Part shown: piece after piece, positions 1 to 7,384 of the stretch
How the letters are laid out: the number at the start of each line of letters is the position of its first letter
Position numbering within the stretch: the stretch's first letter is position 1
Source of the DNA: a candidate division WOR-3 bacterium
GTDB taxonomy: Bacteria; SDB-A
Length of the DNA stretch: 21,811 nt
Assembly: GCA_016934535.1 (NCBI GenBank)
Contig: JAFGSQ010000046.1
Span: 1 to 21,811 of the forward strand
Reading direction: 5' to 3'
The notes under the pieces: model-generated
What the model saw: the letters and a program-made list of their open reading frames with translations, nothing else
Databases searched by the model: none
What the model was told of the DNA's origin: nothing
Translations under genes and position numbers: made by a program

Positions 1-243
1 ATTCGAAACGCGGCGGAAAAGTATATGATTTTTTACGGAGCGCTGACCCCAATAATATATACATCTGTCAAGGAAAGCGGGGTCCTTTTGACTATCCGTT
101 ATCTTGTCGAACCTCGTCAGAGAAGAAAGACCGAACAGCAGATATGGGAAGCAACTCTCGAGGCATTTGAAAAGGAAAAAGACATTGAATTGGCTTATCC
201 TACGACGAGATTTTACAGCACAAACGGGAACGACCGCATTTAA
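1..243 (+). CDS. MscS-family mechanosensitive channel, C-terminal fragment
   Basis: The frame is open from the first base and ends at a TAA, so this is the last 80 residues of a gene that begins outside the window. The fragment carries a pattern typical of the cytoplasmic C-terminal domain of MscS-like small-conductance channels: a strand reading LLTIRYLVEPRQRR, a helix with TEQQIWEATLEAF, then DIELAYPTTRFY. These channels sit in the inner membrane and open under membrane tension to release solutes after osmotic downshock; the C-terminal part forms the cytoplasmic vestibule. The pore helices are not in the window, so ion selectivity and subfamily cannot be judged. An internal ATG at base 25 is not the start, because the family similarity and open frame continue upstream of it. 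Confidence 0.8.
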   Translation: MRNAAEKYMIFYGALTPIIYTSVKESGVLLTIRYLVEPRQRRKTEQQIWEATLEAFEKEKDIELAYPTTRFYSTNGNDRI

Positions 244-267
244 AACACTCTCACCGATTGTGATAAA

Positions 268-297
268 TTGGATGAAATTCTTCCTGTTTTTTATAAA
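268..297 (+). promoter_or_regulatory. Candidate sigma-70-type promoter for the acetyltransferase-deacetylase fusion
   Basis: TTGGAT (268-273) and TATAAA (292-297) are separated by 18 bases. Transcription would begin near 304, leaving a leader of about 14 bases before the ATG at 318, with a weak ACGGA element in between. It is placed just after the MscS stop codon and supports a new transcription unit. This is read by eye only. Confidence 0.4.
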
Positions 298-317
298 TAC
301 GAATATGGACGGATAAA

Positions 318-2087
318 ATGTTCAGAATCCGGCGGATTTACGACACTAATACACCTATTAACAAGAAAGCCATGACTCAGGTTCAAACGATTTTGAACGA
401 GCAGTTCAAGACCATTAGAACTATCGAAATCGAAAGACTCCCGGATTTGCTTAAAAATCCTCTGAAATACGGATTTCGTTCGATATTGTTCGTCGCGGAC
501 AATTTAACCGGAGAGGTCAAGGGCTTTGCGCTTCTTTTTCACGCGCCGGACCTTAATTTCTGCTATCTCGATTATATCTCTACTGCGAAAAACTATTCTG
601 GAAAAGGAGTAGGAGGCGCTTTGTATGAGAGGACGAGGGAAGAATCACTCCTTCTAGGGGCAAAAGGTCTTTTTTTTGAATGCAAACCTGACGATTCCGG
701 GCTTTGTAAAAATCCCGACCTGCTCAGGCAGAACAGGAACCGGCTGAAATTCTACGAGAAATACGGCGCCAGACCCCTGATCAATACGAAATACGAAACT
801 CCTGTTAAAGACGGCACAGGAGATCCTCCTTACCTTGTAGTTGACATCCTCGACAGGAAAAAAGAATTCAGCAAAGACGAAATGAAGGAAATCGTTAAAG
901 CCATATTGGAAAGGAAATATCCCGATTTATGCGAAAAAGCGTACGTGAAAATGGTCGTCAACTCGATACAGGATGACCCTGTTAAACTCAGACCTTACAA
1001 ACATATAAAAAACAGGCGAGTCGTTCCTGTAAACCGCTTCATCCCCGATGATAAAATGATAGACTTGGTCTATAACGACAAGCATTCAATTCATCACGTA
1101 AAAGAAAGAGGATACGTCGAATCACCGGTTAGAATTAAAACAGTACTGGCTTCTATTACTAGGACTGGTATTTTCAGGACAATACCGCTTGAGCATTTTT
1201 CCGATAAACGCATAACCGCAGTTCACGACAGAGGATTTTACAATTATTTGAAAAAAGTGTGCCAAACCATACCGGAAAAAGAATCTGTATATCCTTATGT
1301 GTTCCCGCTTCGTAATAGTTCGCGTCCGCCGAAGAAACTTCCCATGAGAGCAGGTTACTACTGCATAGACACCTTTACGCCTTTGAATAAGAACGCTTTT
1401 CTGGCAGCGAGACAAGCCGTGGATTGCGCTTTGACGGCAGCAAAATCAATATTAAACGGTTCGCGTCTGTCATACGCACTGGCGCGTCCTCCGGGGCATC
1501 ACGCTGAAAAAAAAGTTTTCGGAGGATTTTGTTATATGAATTCAACCGCCGTTGCGGCGGATTATTTAAGCGCACACGGCGAAGTTGCCGTTCTTGATAT
1601 TGACTATCACCACGGCAACGGCCAGCAGAGTATTTTTTACGACAGGAGAGACGTCTTGACAATTTCAATACACGTCAACCCGAGGAACGATTATCCGTTT
1701 TTCAGCGGATTTCTGGATGAAGTGGGAGAAGGAGAGGGAACGGGATTCAACGTCAACTATACGCTGCCCGAACATATATCTACAATAAGGTATTTCAATG
1801 CATTGAGAAAAGCGATTTCAAGAATAAAAGTGTTTGATCCGAAGTTCCTTGTCGTGGCGCTGGGAGCGGACACTGCAAGGGGAGACCCGACGGGCACATG
1901 GTCGCTCGACGCCGATGATTTTGAGTCTGCGGGAAATATGATAGGCCTGATGTCTTACCCAACGCTGTTCGTCCAGGAAGGAGGTTACGAGACTAAAACG
2001 ATAGGCAGAAACCTTAGCCGGTTTTTTAAAGGCGTGTGGGAAGGTTCGTTCGATTCCGGTAAGAAAACTGGTCGGAAGCGAATATAG
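318..2087 (+). CDS. GNAT acetyltransferase fused to acetylpolyamine amidohydrolase/HDAC-family deacetylase
   Basis: This 589-residue protein has two enzyme domains. Residues about 1-180 resemble a GNAT acetyltransferase, with an acetyl-CoA loop SGKGVGG (94-100) followed by a helix and FYEKYGARP (145-153). Residues about 245-580 are a zinc deacetylase of the arginase/HDAC fold. Tandem active-site histidines H394/H395 lie in RPPGHHA, zinc ligands are D429 and H431 in DIDYHHGNG and D518 in LGADTARGD, and the transition-state tyrosine is Y557 in QEGGY. The GYYCIDTFTP segment (346-355) and the EGGY form point to the acetylpolyamine amidohydrolase branch rather than eukaryotic-type histone deacetylases. 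All catalytic positions are present. The fusion suggests one polypeptide that both adds and removes acetyl groups, perhaps on polyamines, since polyamine synthesis genes lie at the other end of the window; the substrate is inferred. A role in protein lysine or acetoin-type deacetylation is the alternative. No signal peptide, so cytoplasmic. Confidence 0.88.
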   Translation: MFRIRRIYDTNTPINKKAMTQVQTILNEQFKTIRTIEIERLPDLLKNPLKYGFRSILFVADNLTGEVKGFALLFHAPDLNFCYLDYISTAKNYSGKGVGGALYERTREESLLLGAKGLFFECKPDDSGLCKNPDLLRQNRNRLKFYEKYGARPLINTKYETPVKDGTGDPPYLVVDILDRKKEFSKDEMKEIVKAILERKYPDLCEKAYVKMVVNSIQDDPVKLRPYKHIKNRRVVPVNRFIPDDKMIDLVYNDKHSIHHVKERGYVESPVRIKTVLASITRTGIFRTIPLEHFSDKRITAVHDRGFYNYLKKVCQTIPEKESVYPYVFPLRNSSRPPKKLPMRAGYYCIDTFTPLNKNAFLAARQAVDCALTAAKSILNGSRLSYALARPPGHHAEKKVFGGFCYMNSTAVAADYLSAHGEVAVLDIDYHHGNGQQSIFYDRRDVLTISIHVNPRNDYPFFSGFLDEVGEGEGTGFNVNYTLPEHISTIRYFNALRKAISRIKVFDPKFLVVALGADTARGDPTGTWSLDADDFESAGNMIGLMSYPTLFVQEGGYETKTIGRNLSRFFKGVWEGSFDSGKKTGRKRI

Positions 2088-2290
2088 AATAAATTGGGGC
2101 GTGAAGAAGTGTTTACAGGTACATTTGTCTTCAGAGGGAATTTACTATGAAATCCGGTGTTAATGAAATAAGATACAATCTGCTTGTTTTATACCATTTT
2201 TACGCTTGTAACAAAGATACGGTCGATCATTCCGGTGCAATATAAGGTTTTTGTAAATTTCAATGAAGAATTTCAAACAAAGGACTGAAG

Positions 2291-4333
2291 ATGAAATATC
2301 CCGTCACTAAAAAACGGAACTTTACTGAAGAGTTGCACGGTAAACAAGTTGCGGATCCATACAGATGGCTCGAGAAAATAGAAACTGAAGAAGTCGGTAA
2401 ATGGGTTTCCGAACAGAACAAATTTTCTAAGAAATTTCTCCGGGATGGCGCGGCGTACGACAAAATTCTCAAGGAGCTCAAAAAAATCTGGTATTACTCT
2501 AGTCAGAATGCTCCATCAGTAAAAGGGGGAAAATATTTCTACCTAGCAAACGATGGCACTCAAAACCACAATATCTTATACGTCAAGGAATCTCTCGATG
2601 CACCGCCGCGAATTCTTCTGGACCCGAATAAATGGAGTAAAGACGGTTCATCGTCGTTGTCGGTGCTGTATATATCTGATGACGGAAAATACCTCGTGTA
2701 CGGGATAAGCAGATCCGGTTCGGATTGGCAGGACATAAAAATATTAGATGTCGAAAAGACAAAAGACCTGCCGGAGACTTTAAAATGGTGCAGATTTACG
2801 TTCGTTTCCTGGAAGAAAGACTCTTCCGGCTTTTTTTACAACAGGTTCCCGGAAGAGACTTCAGTCCCTCCCGAAGACAGAATAAATTATTCAAAGGTGT
2901 ATTTTCACGAATTGAACTCGGATCAGTCTCAGGACGTTTTGATTTTTGAGGACAACAAAAACAAAGAGCAGGATTTTTATCCGGTTGTGACCTATGACGG
3001 TGAATATCTTTTAATATTTGCCGGTATAGGCACCGATAACAAGAATTTGGTTTACGTCAGAAAGTTAATTGAAAACAAACGTTTCATTAGATTAATTCCT
3101 GATTTTGAAGCGGAATATACTTATGTCTACAACATAGGCGACATCTTCTTTTTTAAAACAGATTTAAACGCACCGTTCGGGAAAATTGTATCAATCGACC
3201 TGAAAAATCCATCCGAAAAAGCTTGGAAAGAGGTAGTTCCGGAGACTCGGAATAAGCTTTTAAATGCAACTACAGCAGGCGAAAAATTTATTCTTGAATA
3301 TCTTTACGATGCTCACAGCGTTCTAAAAATTTACTCCCTTGAAGGCAAGCTTCTGAATGAAATCCAACTGCCGGGCTTGGGAACAGTTCTGGGCATAAGC
3401 GGGGAACCTGATCTAAAAGACATATATTTCAAGTACACTTCTTTCACTTACCCGGGGATAGTATATCAGTACGACATTAACAGGAATGAAATGAAGGAAT
3501 TCAGCAGAGACGGGCTGTCCGTTGATCAGTCTGAATTTACCATCGAAAGGCTTATTGCCGTGTCGAAAGACGGCACGAAAGTTCCATATTTTCTCGTCCG
3601 GGGAAAAAGTGTCGAAAGGAACGGATCTAATCCGACGATTCTGTATGGATACGGCGGATTCAACATACCTGAAACACCTTCCTTTTCCGTTTCGTTATAT
3701 TATTGGCTGAAAAAAGGAGGAATATACGCTCTGGCGAATCTCAGGGGAGGCGGCGAGTTCGGTGAGGTCTGGCACAAAGGAGGAATGCTAGGAAACAAAC
3801 AGAACGTGTTCGAAGATTTCATCGCCGTGGCACAATCCTTGATCGAAAACGGCTTTACACAAAAAGAAAAGCTTGCAATCAGAGGCGGAAGCAACGGAGG
3901 TCTTCTGACAGGCGCGTGCATGATTCAAAAACCAGAACTGTTCGGAGCCGTAGTATGCCAGGTCGGGGTACTCGATATGCTTAGGTATCACAAGTGGACA
4001 GTTGGAAGATACTGGATCCCCGAATACGGAGATCCGGAAAATAAGGAACATTTCCAATTCCTTTATGCCTATTCACCGGTTCATAATGTGAAAAAAGGTG
4101 TAAAATATCCACCGGTACTTATAACGACTGCCGACACAGACGACAGGGTGTATCCGGCTCATTCTTTTAAATTCGCGGCAGAACTACAGGAAAAATCTTC
4201 CGGAGAAAGTCCCGTGCTACTGAGAATTGAGGAAAAAGCAGGACACGGACACGGAAAATCATTGTCGAAACTGGTGGAACAAGCCTCAGATATATACTCT
4301 TTCCTTAATAAAACACTCGGGCTTGAAGGTTGA
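2291..4333 (+). CDS. Prolyl oligopeptidase (family S9A)
   Basis: This 680-residue serine peptidase cleaves short peptides after proline. The N-terminus has the family signature HGKQVADPYRWLE (about residues 17-29). A beta-propeller region follows to about residue 400, and then an alpha/beta-hydrolase domain. The catalytic triad is visible: S534 in GGSNGG, D617 in DTDDRVYP with substrate-binding R619, and H652 in AGHGHGK. Length matches the usual 680-710 residues. There is no signal peptide, so it should act in the cytoplasm on peptides up to about 30 residues, as known for the family. The ATG at 2291 is preceded by AAGGA. A 203-base gap upstream and a terminator-like hairpin downstream suggest it is transcribed alone. 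Oligopeptidase B is the nearest alternative, but the active-site context fits prolyl specificity better. Confidence 0.92.
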   Translation: MKYPVTKKRNFTEELHGKQVADPYRWLEKIETEEVGKWVSEQNKFSKKFLRDGAAYDKILKELKKIWYYSSQNAPSVKGGKYFYLANDGTQNHNILYVKESLDAPPRILLDPNKWSKDGSSSLSVLYISDDGKYLVYGISRSGSDWQDIKILDVEKTKDLPETLKWCRFTFVSWKKDSSGFFYNRFPEETSVPPEDRINYSKVYFHELNSDQSQDVLIFEDNKNKEQDFYPVVTYDGEYLLIFAGIGTDNKNLVYVRKLIENKRFIRLIPDFEAEYTYVYNIGDIFFFKTDLNAPFGKIVSIDLKNPSEKAWKEVVPETRNKLLNATTAGEKFILEYLYDAHSVLKIYSLEGKLLNEIQLPGLGTVLGISGEPDLKDIYFKYTSFTYPGIVYQYDINRNEMKEFSRDGLSVDQSEFTIERLIAVSKDGTKVPYFLVRGKSVERNGSNPTILYGYGGFNIPETPSFSVSLYYWLKKGGIYALANLRGGGEFGEVWHKGGMLGNKQNVFEDFIAVAQSLIENGFTQKEKLAIRGGSNGGLLTGACMIQKPELFGAVVCQVGVLDMLRYHKWTVGRYWIPEYGDPENKEHFQFLYAYSPVHNVKKGVKYPPVLITTADTDDRVYPAHSFKFAAELQEKSSGESPVLLRIEEKAGHGHGKSLSKLVEQASDIYSFLNKTLGLEG

Positions 4334-4359
4334 TGTTTAAAAATATTAGAAATTTTAAA

Positions 4360-4409
4360 CCGTAAATCGAAGATAACAGAACAATTCTGTTTTCTTACGG
4401 GTATTTTTT
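4360..4409 (+). terminator. Rho-independent terminator-like hairpin after prolyl oligopeptidase
   Basis: An outer stem CCGTAA (4360-4365) pairs with TTACGG (4395-4400). Inside it, AACAGAA (4375-4381) pairs perfectly with TTCTGTT (4385-4391) around a CAA loop. A T-rich tract with six T (4401-4409) follows directly. Interior loops between the two stems make it imperfect, but position and T-run fit termination of the upstream gene. Confidence 0.5.
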
Positions 4410-4480
4410 GAAATATTTAAAAAATTGGAATATTTCCATTCAGCGTTCGGTATTCATGATTGTTTTCTCAGGAGGTATTT

Positions 4481-4936
4481 ATGATTAAGAAATATTTGGT
4501 AATTGCGGTTCTGTTTTTTGCATCGACCGTAATATTCGGGGAAGAAAACGGCGAAATTCAGCTAAATCCGACAGAGGATGTAAACTCTCTTACAGGATAT
4601 TACATACCCGTGGATATTGAGGATTGTTTCATGGAGTTGAATAAGATGCTACCCGAGGAAACGATTGATAAAATGTCTGAAGGAAAGGAATCAGAAATGA
4701 TTAACTACCATCACGGTTTGGGAACCTGGATCAGAAACAACTGGGGGCTATGGTCCGATTCGCGTCTGGCTGACTATTTTAATTCTTTGGGAATTTTGCA
4801 TCCGGACGATATGTCGTCTATCATTTTAGATTCTTTTTGGAAGAGATTGAACGGGAAGCCGCTCGAACTGGAAAAACAGGTACAGTTTTATATTGATTAC
4901 TGGGAAAATCAGATGGAACAAACCGATGAAGAGTGA
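4481..4936 (+). CDS. Secreted DUF6794-family protein
   Basis: The protein is 151 residues from the ATG at 4481, chosen because AGGAGG lies 5-10 bases upstream; an in-frame TTG at 4460 precedes that site and is unlikely. Residues 1-20 form a typical signal peptide (MIKKYL, a hydrophobic core, then FGEE), so the mature protein is exported. The rest matches the pattern I associate with DUF6794: YIPVDIEDCFMELNKML, YHHGLGTWIRNNWGLW, then LGILHPDDMSSIIL. The family has no known function to my knowledge. The conserved HHGLG, Trp-rich and HPDDM segments suggest a compact helical domain. It has its own Shine-Dalgarno and follows a terminator, so it is probably monocistronic. Confidence 0.75.
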   Translation: MIKKYLVIAVLFFASTVIFGEENGEIQLNPTEDVNSLTGYYIPVDIEDCFMELNKMLPEETIDKMSEGKESEMINYHHGLGTWIRNNWGLWSDSRLADYFNSLGILHPDDMSSIILDSFWKRLNGKPLELEKQVQFYIDYWENQMEQTDEE

Positions 4937-4971
4937 AAAAAATGCATGAAGAATTTACCGGTCAAAACGGC

Positions 4972-5023
4972 TTGTTCATTGATTTTCCGGCTATGGTATA
5001 ATTAAATTTAATGCGGGTATAAT
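4972..5023 (+). promoter_or_regulatory. Candidate tandem promoters before the nucleotidyltransferase gene
   Basis: Two exact TATAAT boxes occur at 4997-5002 and 5018-5023. TTGTTC at 4972-4977 lies 19 bases before the first, a long spacing. The second would start transcription near 5030, only about 8 bases before the TTG codon at 5038, so a near-leaderless message is possible. No clear -35 box serves the second. Confidence 0.35.
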
Positions 5024-5037
5024 ATTTTGGAATTGAT

Positions 5038-5862
5038 TTGAAAAAAATACAGTCCTTTCTTCTTGAAAAAGCAAAAAATGAATGTCTGCCGTATCTGAAA
5101 GGTTTGCCCCAGTTTTCTTCATTTGAAAATAAATTGTCATTTCTGATTGTAGGTTCAGTGGCCTCGGGTCTTTGCAGAAAAAATTCCGACATTGACATTG
5201 CTGTTGTCAGCAGAGAAAAGATATTCGATGAAATATCGAAAAATACCTCCTGGAAGGAAGGGAAACCTTCAGAAGTGATGATTGGAGAAGCTCAACTTCA
5301 TTATTATGGTATAACGCTGGAGAAAATAGAACAAAAACTCGTGGAACTCAACGATTTTTATCTCTATGAATACAGCAATGCCATTGTTCTTGAAGATCCT
5401 TCGAAAAATTTCACAAAAAAGATATCAGTGCTGACTGCCGTTAATCCAATGGTCAGAAAACAGAGGCTTGAAGGAAAGCTCGATATGCTAATAAGGAGAA
5501 ACAGAGCGATAAAGTATTCCCTTGAGTTGAGAGACATAATGAGTGTCGGAAAAATTGTTTTTGAGGTAATGTCATTGGCCCTGAAAGTTATAGCCCTGCT
5601 GGATGATGTTTCTTTTGATCCGAGAAAAAGACTTTTCAACACCGCTCTTAAAGGAAAAATCGGCAAATCGGCTGAGGATGAAGTAAGACATTTGTTCGGA
5701 CTCATTGGTCAGATTGGAAATCTCAGGACTGATTCAGAATTTTCCAAATTCTCATTTCCTAAGGAAATGAATATATTCATTGGACTGTTGTCGCATGAGG
5801 CTGCTGCACAAGGTTTTCAAGTGGGGCTTGAAAAACCTGACATGCGTTTTGCTGAAAGATGA
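5038..5862 (+). CDS. Nucleotidyltransferase-domain protein with helical C-terminal region
   Basis: A 274-residue protein. Residues about 33-60 carry the polymerase-beta-type nucleotidyltransferase core: the GS motif (G39-S40) in a GSVASG loop, then NSDIDIAVVS with metal-binding D51 and D53. The third acidic residue is not obvious to me. Such enzymes transfer a nucleotide to a small molecule, RNA or protein; related groups include the MNT half of MNT/HEPN toxin-antitoxin pairs and aminoglycoside adenylyltransferases. The C-terminal half (about 140-274) looks all-helical, but I see no convincing HEPN R-x4-6-H motif, and no partner toxin gene adjoins it. Substrate is unknown. The start is a TTG; there is no in-frame ATG near it and no strong ribosome site, so the exact start is uncertain. 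Confidence 0.72.
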   Translation: MKKIQSFLLEKAKNECLPYLKGLPQFSSFENKLSFLIVGSVASGLCRKNSDIDIAVVSREKIFDEISKNTSWKEGKPSEVMIGEAQLHYYGITLEKIEQKLVELNDFYLYEYSNAIVLEDPSKNFTKKISVLTAVNPMVRKQRLEGKLDMLIRRNRAIKYSLELRDIMSVGKIVFEVMSLALKVIALLDDVSFDPRKRLFNTALKGKIGKSAEDEVRHLFGLIGQIGNLRTDSEFSKFSFPKEMNIFIGLLSHEAAAQGFQVGLEKPDMRFAER

Positions 5863-5989
5863 GGAAAGGGAGAAGATGCAGCCGGAAAAGCAAAGGTTTA
5901 TAATTGTTAAAACGTGAAGTTCTCGGTAAAGATTATGATTGGCTCAAATAAATATCTTTAAAAACATGAAAAGGTAAGAAAGGGTTTTT

Positions 5990-6124
5990 ATGAACTTGTC
6001 AAGTTGGGTATTGGGAATAATAATTGCTTTTCTGTTTGCCGTAATAATATTGTTTTCGTTTGTCACGCGATTGAAAGACGAGAAAAAGGCGCAAGAAGAA
6101 TACGAAAAGAAGGGAATAATATGA
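5990..6124 (+). CDS. Small single-pass membrane protein, 44 residues
   Basis: This short gene encodes 44 residues: a hydrophobic helix (about residues 5-25, VLGIIIAFLFAVIILFSF) followed by a highly charged tail rich in Lys and Glu. The topology is probably N-out with the tail in the cytoplasm. AAGAAAGGG lies upstream of the ATG with suitable spacing. Its TGA stop overlaps the ATG of the ASCH gene in an ATGA arrangement, the classic sign of translational coupling, which supports that it is a real gene. I recognise no family. It may tether or regulate the downstream ASCH/DUF1848 proteins; that is inference. Confidence 0.6.
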   Translation: MNLSSWVLGIIIAFLFAVIILFSFVTRLKDEKKAQEEYEKKGII

Positions 6125-6474
6125 AGAAAAGACGCATACAGTTTGTCTCGGACGATTTGGTAAAACAGATAATTGAAGGTAAAAAAACAGCAAGCGTTGT
6201 GAAAATGGGGGAAGTGGACGTCTCGGACGGAAACTACGATGATCCGCTCGTCGTCGGCGAATACTACGATGTATATGACAGCTCGTTAATCCGGAGGGTT
6301 ACTATTCGGATTACCGGCATGGAGCTTTGCAGATGGGATAAAATCCCTGAGAGTTTATGGTCGGGTGAGACTAACATTAGCGCCGATGAATTCAAGGCGG
6401 ACCACATCGAATATTTTGATAATCCTGGTCCTGAATTCGAGTTTGTCGCTTATTACTTCATAAAAGTAGAATGA
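6121..6474 (+). CDS. ASCH-domain protein
   Basis: The protein is 117 residues from the ATG at 6121, which overlaps the preceding stop codon by four bases. ASCH features are visible: FVSDDLVKQIIEGKKTASVVK near the N-terminus (the conserved helix and GKKT turn), GEYYDVYDS in the middle strand, and a C-terminal stretch with FDNPGPEFEFVAYYF. ASCH domains share the PUA-like beta-barrel and are linked to RNA binding, RNA modification or nucleoside hydrolysis; one member hydrolyses N4-acetylcytidine. The specific activity here is not evident. The gene lies between a small membrane protein and a DUF1848 gene whose TTG begins one base after this stop codon, so the three are almost certainly co-translated. 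Confidence 0.8.
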   Translation: MKKRRIQFVSDDLVKQIIEGKKTASVVKMGEVDVSDGNYDDPLVVGEYYDVYDSSLIRRVTIRITGMELCRWDKIPESLWSGETNISADEFKADHIEYFDNPGPEFEFVAYYFIKVE

Positions 6475-6475
6475 A

Positions 6476-7336
6476 TTGATTGTAAGCGCGAGCAGACGCA
6501 CGGACATTCCTGCGTTTTATACCGAATGGTTTTTCAAAAGGATAAGCGAAGGCAAAGTACAGGTCAGGAATCCCAGGAATTTGAATCTTGTTAAGGAAAT
6601 TTCTCTCGTTCCGGACAATGTCGACGGCTTTGTCTTCTGGACAAAAAATCCTTCACCGATGATCAGTAGTCTTTCAGAAATAGAAAAATACGCCTATTAT
6701 TTTCAGTTTACTTTGAACTCATACGAAAATGATGTGGAACCTAACGTCGCGAAAAAAGAAGAGAGGGTGGGCGCTTTCAAAAAACTGTCGGATCTGATCG
6801 GTCCGGACAGAATCGTCTGGAGGTACGACCCTATACTTCTGACTAAAAAATATTCTGTGGAATGGCACGTTTTATCTTTTGAAAAAACCTCGAATTCTCT
6901 CAGTGGCCGGACGAAAAAGTGTGTCATAAGCTTTGTCGATGAGTACAAGAAATGTGAAAACAATCTGAGATCTATAGGTCTTATAGATTTTGACGAACGG
7001 ACGATTTACGAATTGAGCGCCAAGCTTGCGGAAATTTCTGAAAAATCCGCTATGGAACTTACGACTTGTGCAGAGAGCTCAGATCTGTCCTCGCTAGGTA
7101 TAAAAAGAGGAAAATGTGTAGACGCCGGTCTCCTGGAGAAAATATCGGGAAGAAAAGTTACCGGTACCAAAGACCGGGCTCGGAGGGAAAAATGCCTCTG
7201 CGACACGAGCGTGGACATCGGTGTTTACGGCTCCTGCCCGGCCGGATGCATATACTGCTACGCCGGCCCATGCAATGAAAAAGTACGGAACAAATTTTTT
7301 GAGTACGATCCAAATCTTCCGCTTCTTTCTTTTTAG
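6476..7336 (+). CDS. DUF1848-family protein with C-terminal radical-SAM-like cysteine motif
   Basis: A 286-residue protein of the DUF1848 family, recognised by the N-terminus IVSASRRTDIPAFYTEWFFKR, the VRNP and VFWTKNP motifs, and the C-terminal cysteine cluster. The start is a TTG one base after the ASCH stop; family members begin with the same MI(I/V)SASRRTD sequence, which fixes it. Near the end, C254-x3-C258-x2-C261 in CPAGCIYCYA matches the radical SAM iron-sulfur motif exactly, with two more cysteines at C240 and C242. WTKNP and WRYDP resemble segments of spore-photoproduct-lyase-like radical SAM proteins. A redox or radical role on nucleic acid is therefore possible but unproven. The motif is at the C-terminus, unlike canonical radical SAM enzymes. 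Confidence 0.85.
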   Translation: MIVSASRRTDIPAFYTEWFFKRISEGKVQVRNPRNLNLVKEISLVPDNVDGFVFWTKNPSPMISSLSEIEKYAYYFQFTLNSYENDVEPNVAKKEERVGAFKKLSDLIGPDRIVWRYDPILLTKKYSVEWHVLSFEKTSNSLSGRTKKCVISFVDEYKKCENNLRSIGLIDFDERTIYELSAKLAEISEKSAMELTTCAESSDLSSLGIKRGKCVDAGLLEKISGRKVTGTKDRARREKCLCDTSVDIGVYGSCPAGCIYCYAGPCNEKVRNKFFEYDPNLPLLSF

Positions 7337-7384
7337 ACAATCCGGTTTATAATATCGTTAAGTTACTTTCAACGGAGGCCGGTC

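Noticed and set aside
2147-2245. Possible 32-codon ORF with an AGAGGG upstream
   Set aside because: It is short, has no recognisable features, and nothing such as coupling to a neighbour supports it; chance occurrence is likely.
4460-4480. Upstream TTG start for the DUF6794 protein
   Set aside because: It lies before the AGGAGG site, and would add residues ahead of a well-formed signal peptide that begins at the ATG at 4481.
6004-6120. N-terminal extension of the ASCH protein
   Set aside because: This stretch encodes the 44-residue membrane peptide in another frame, and ASCH similarity begins at the ATG at 6121.
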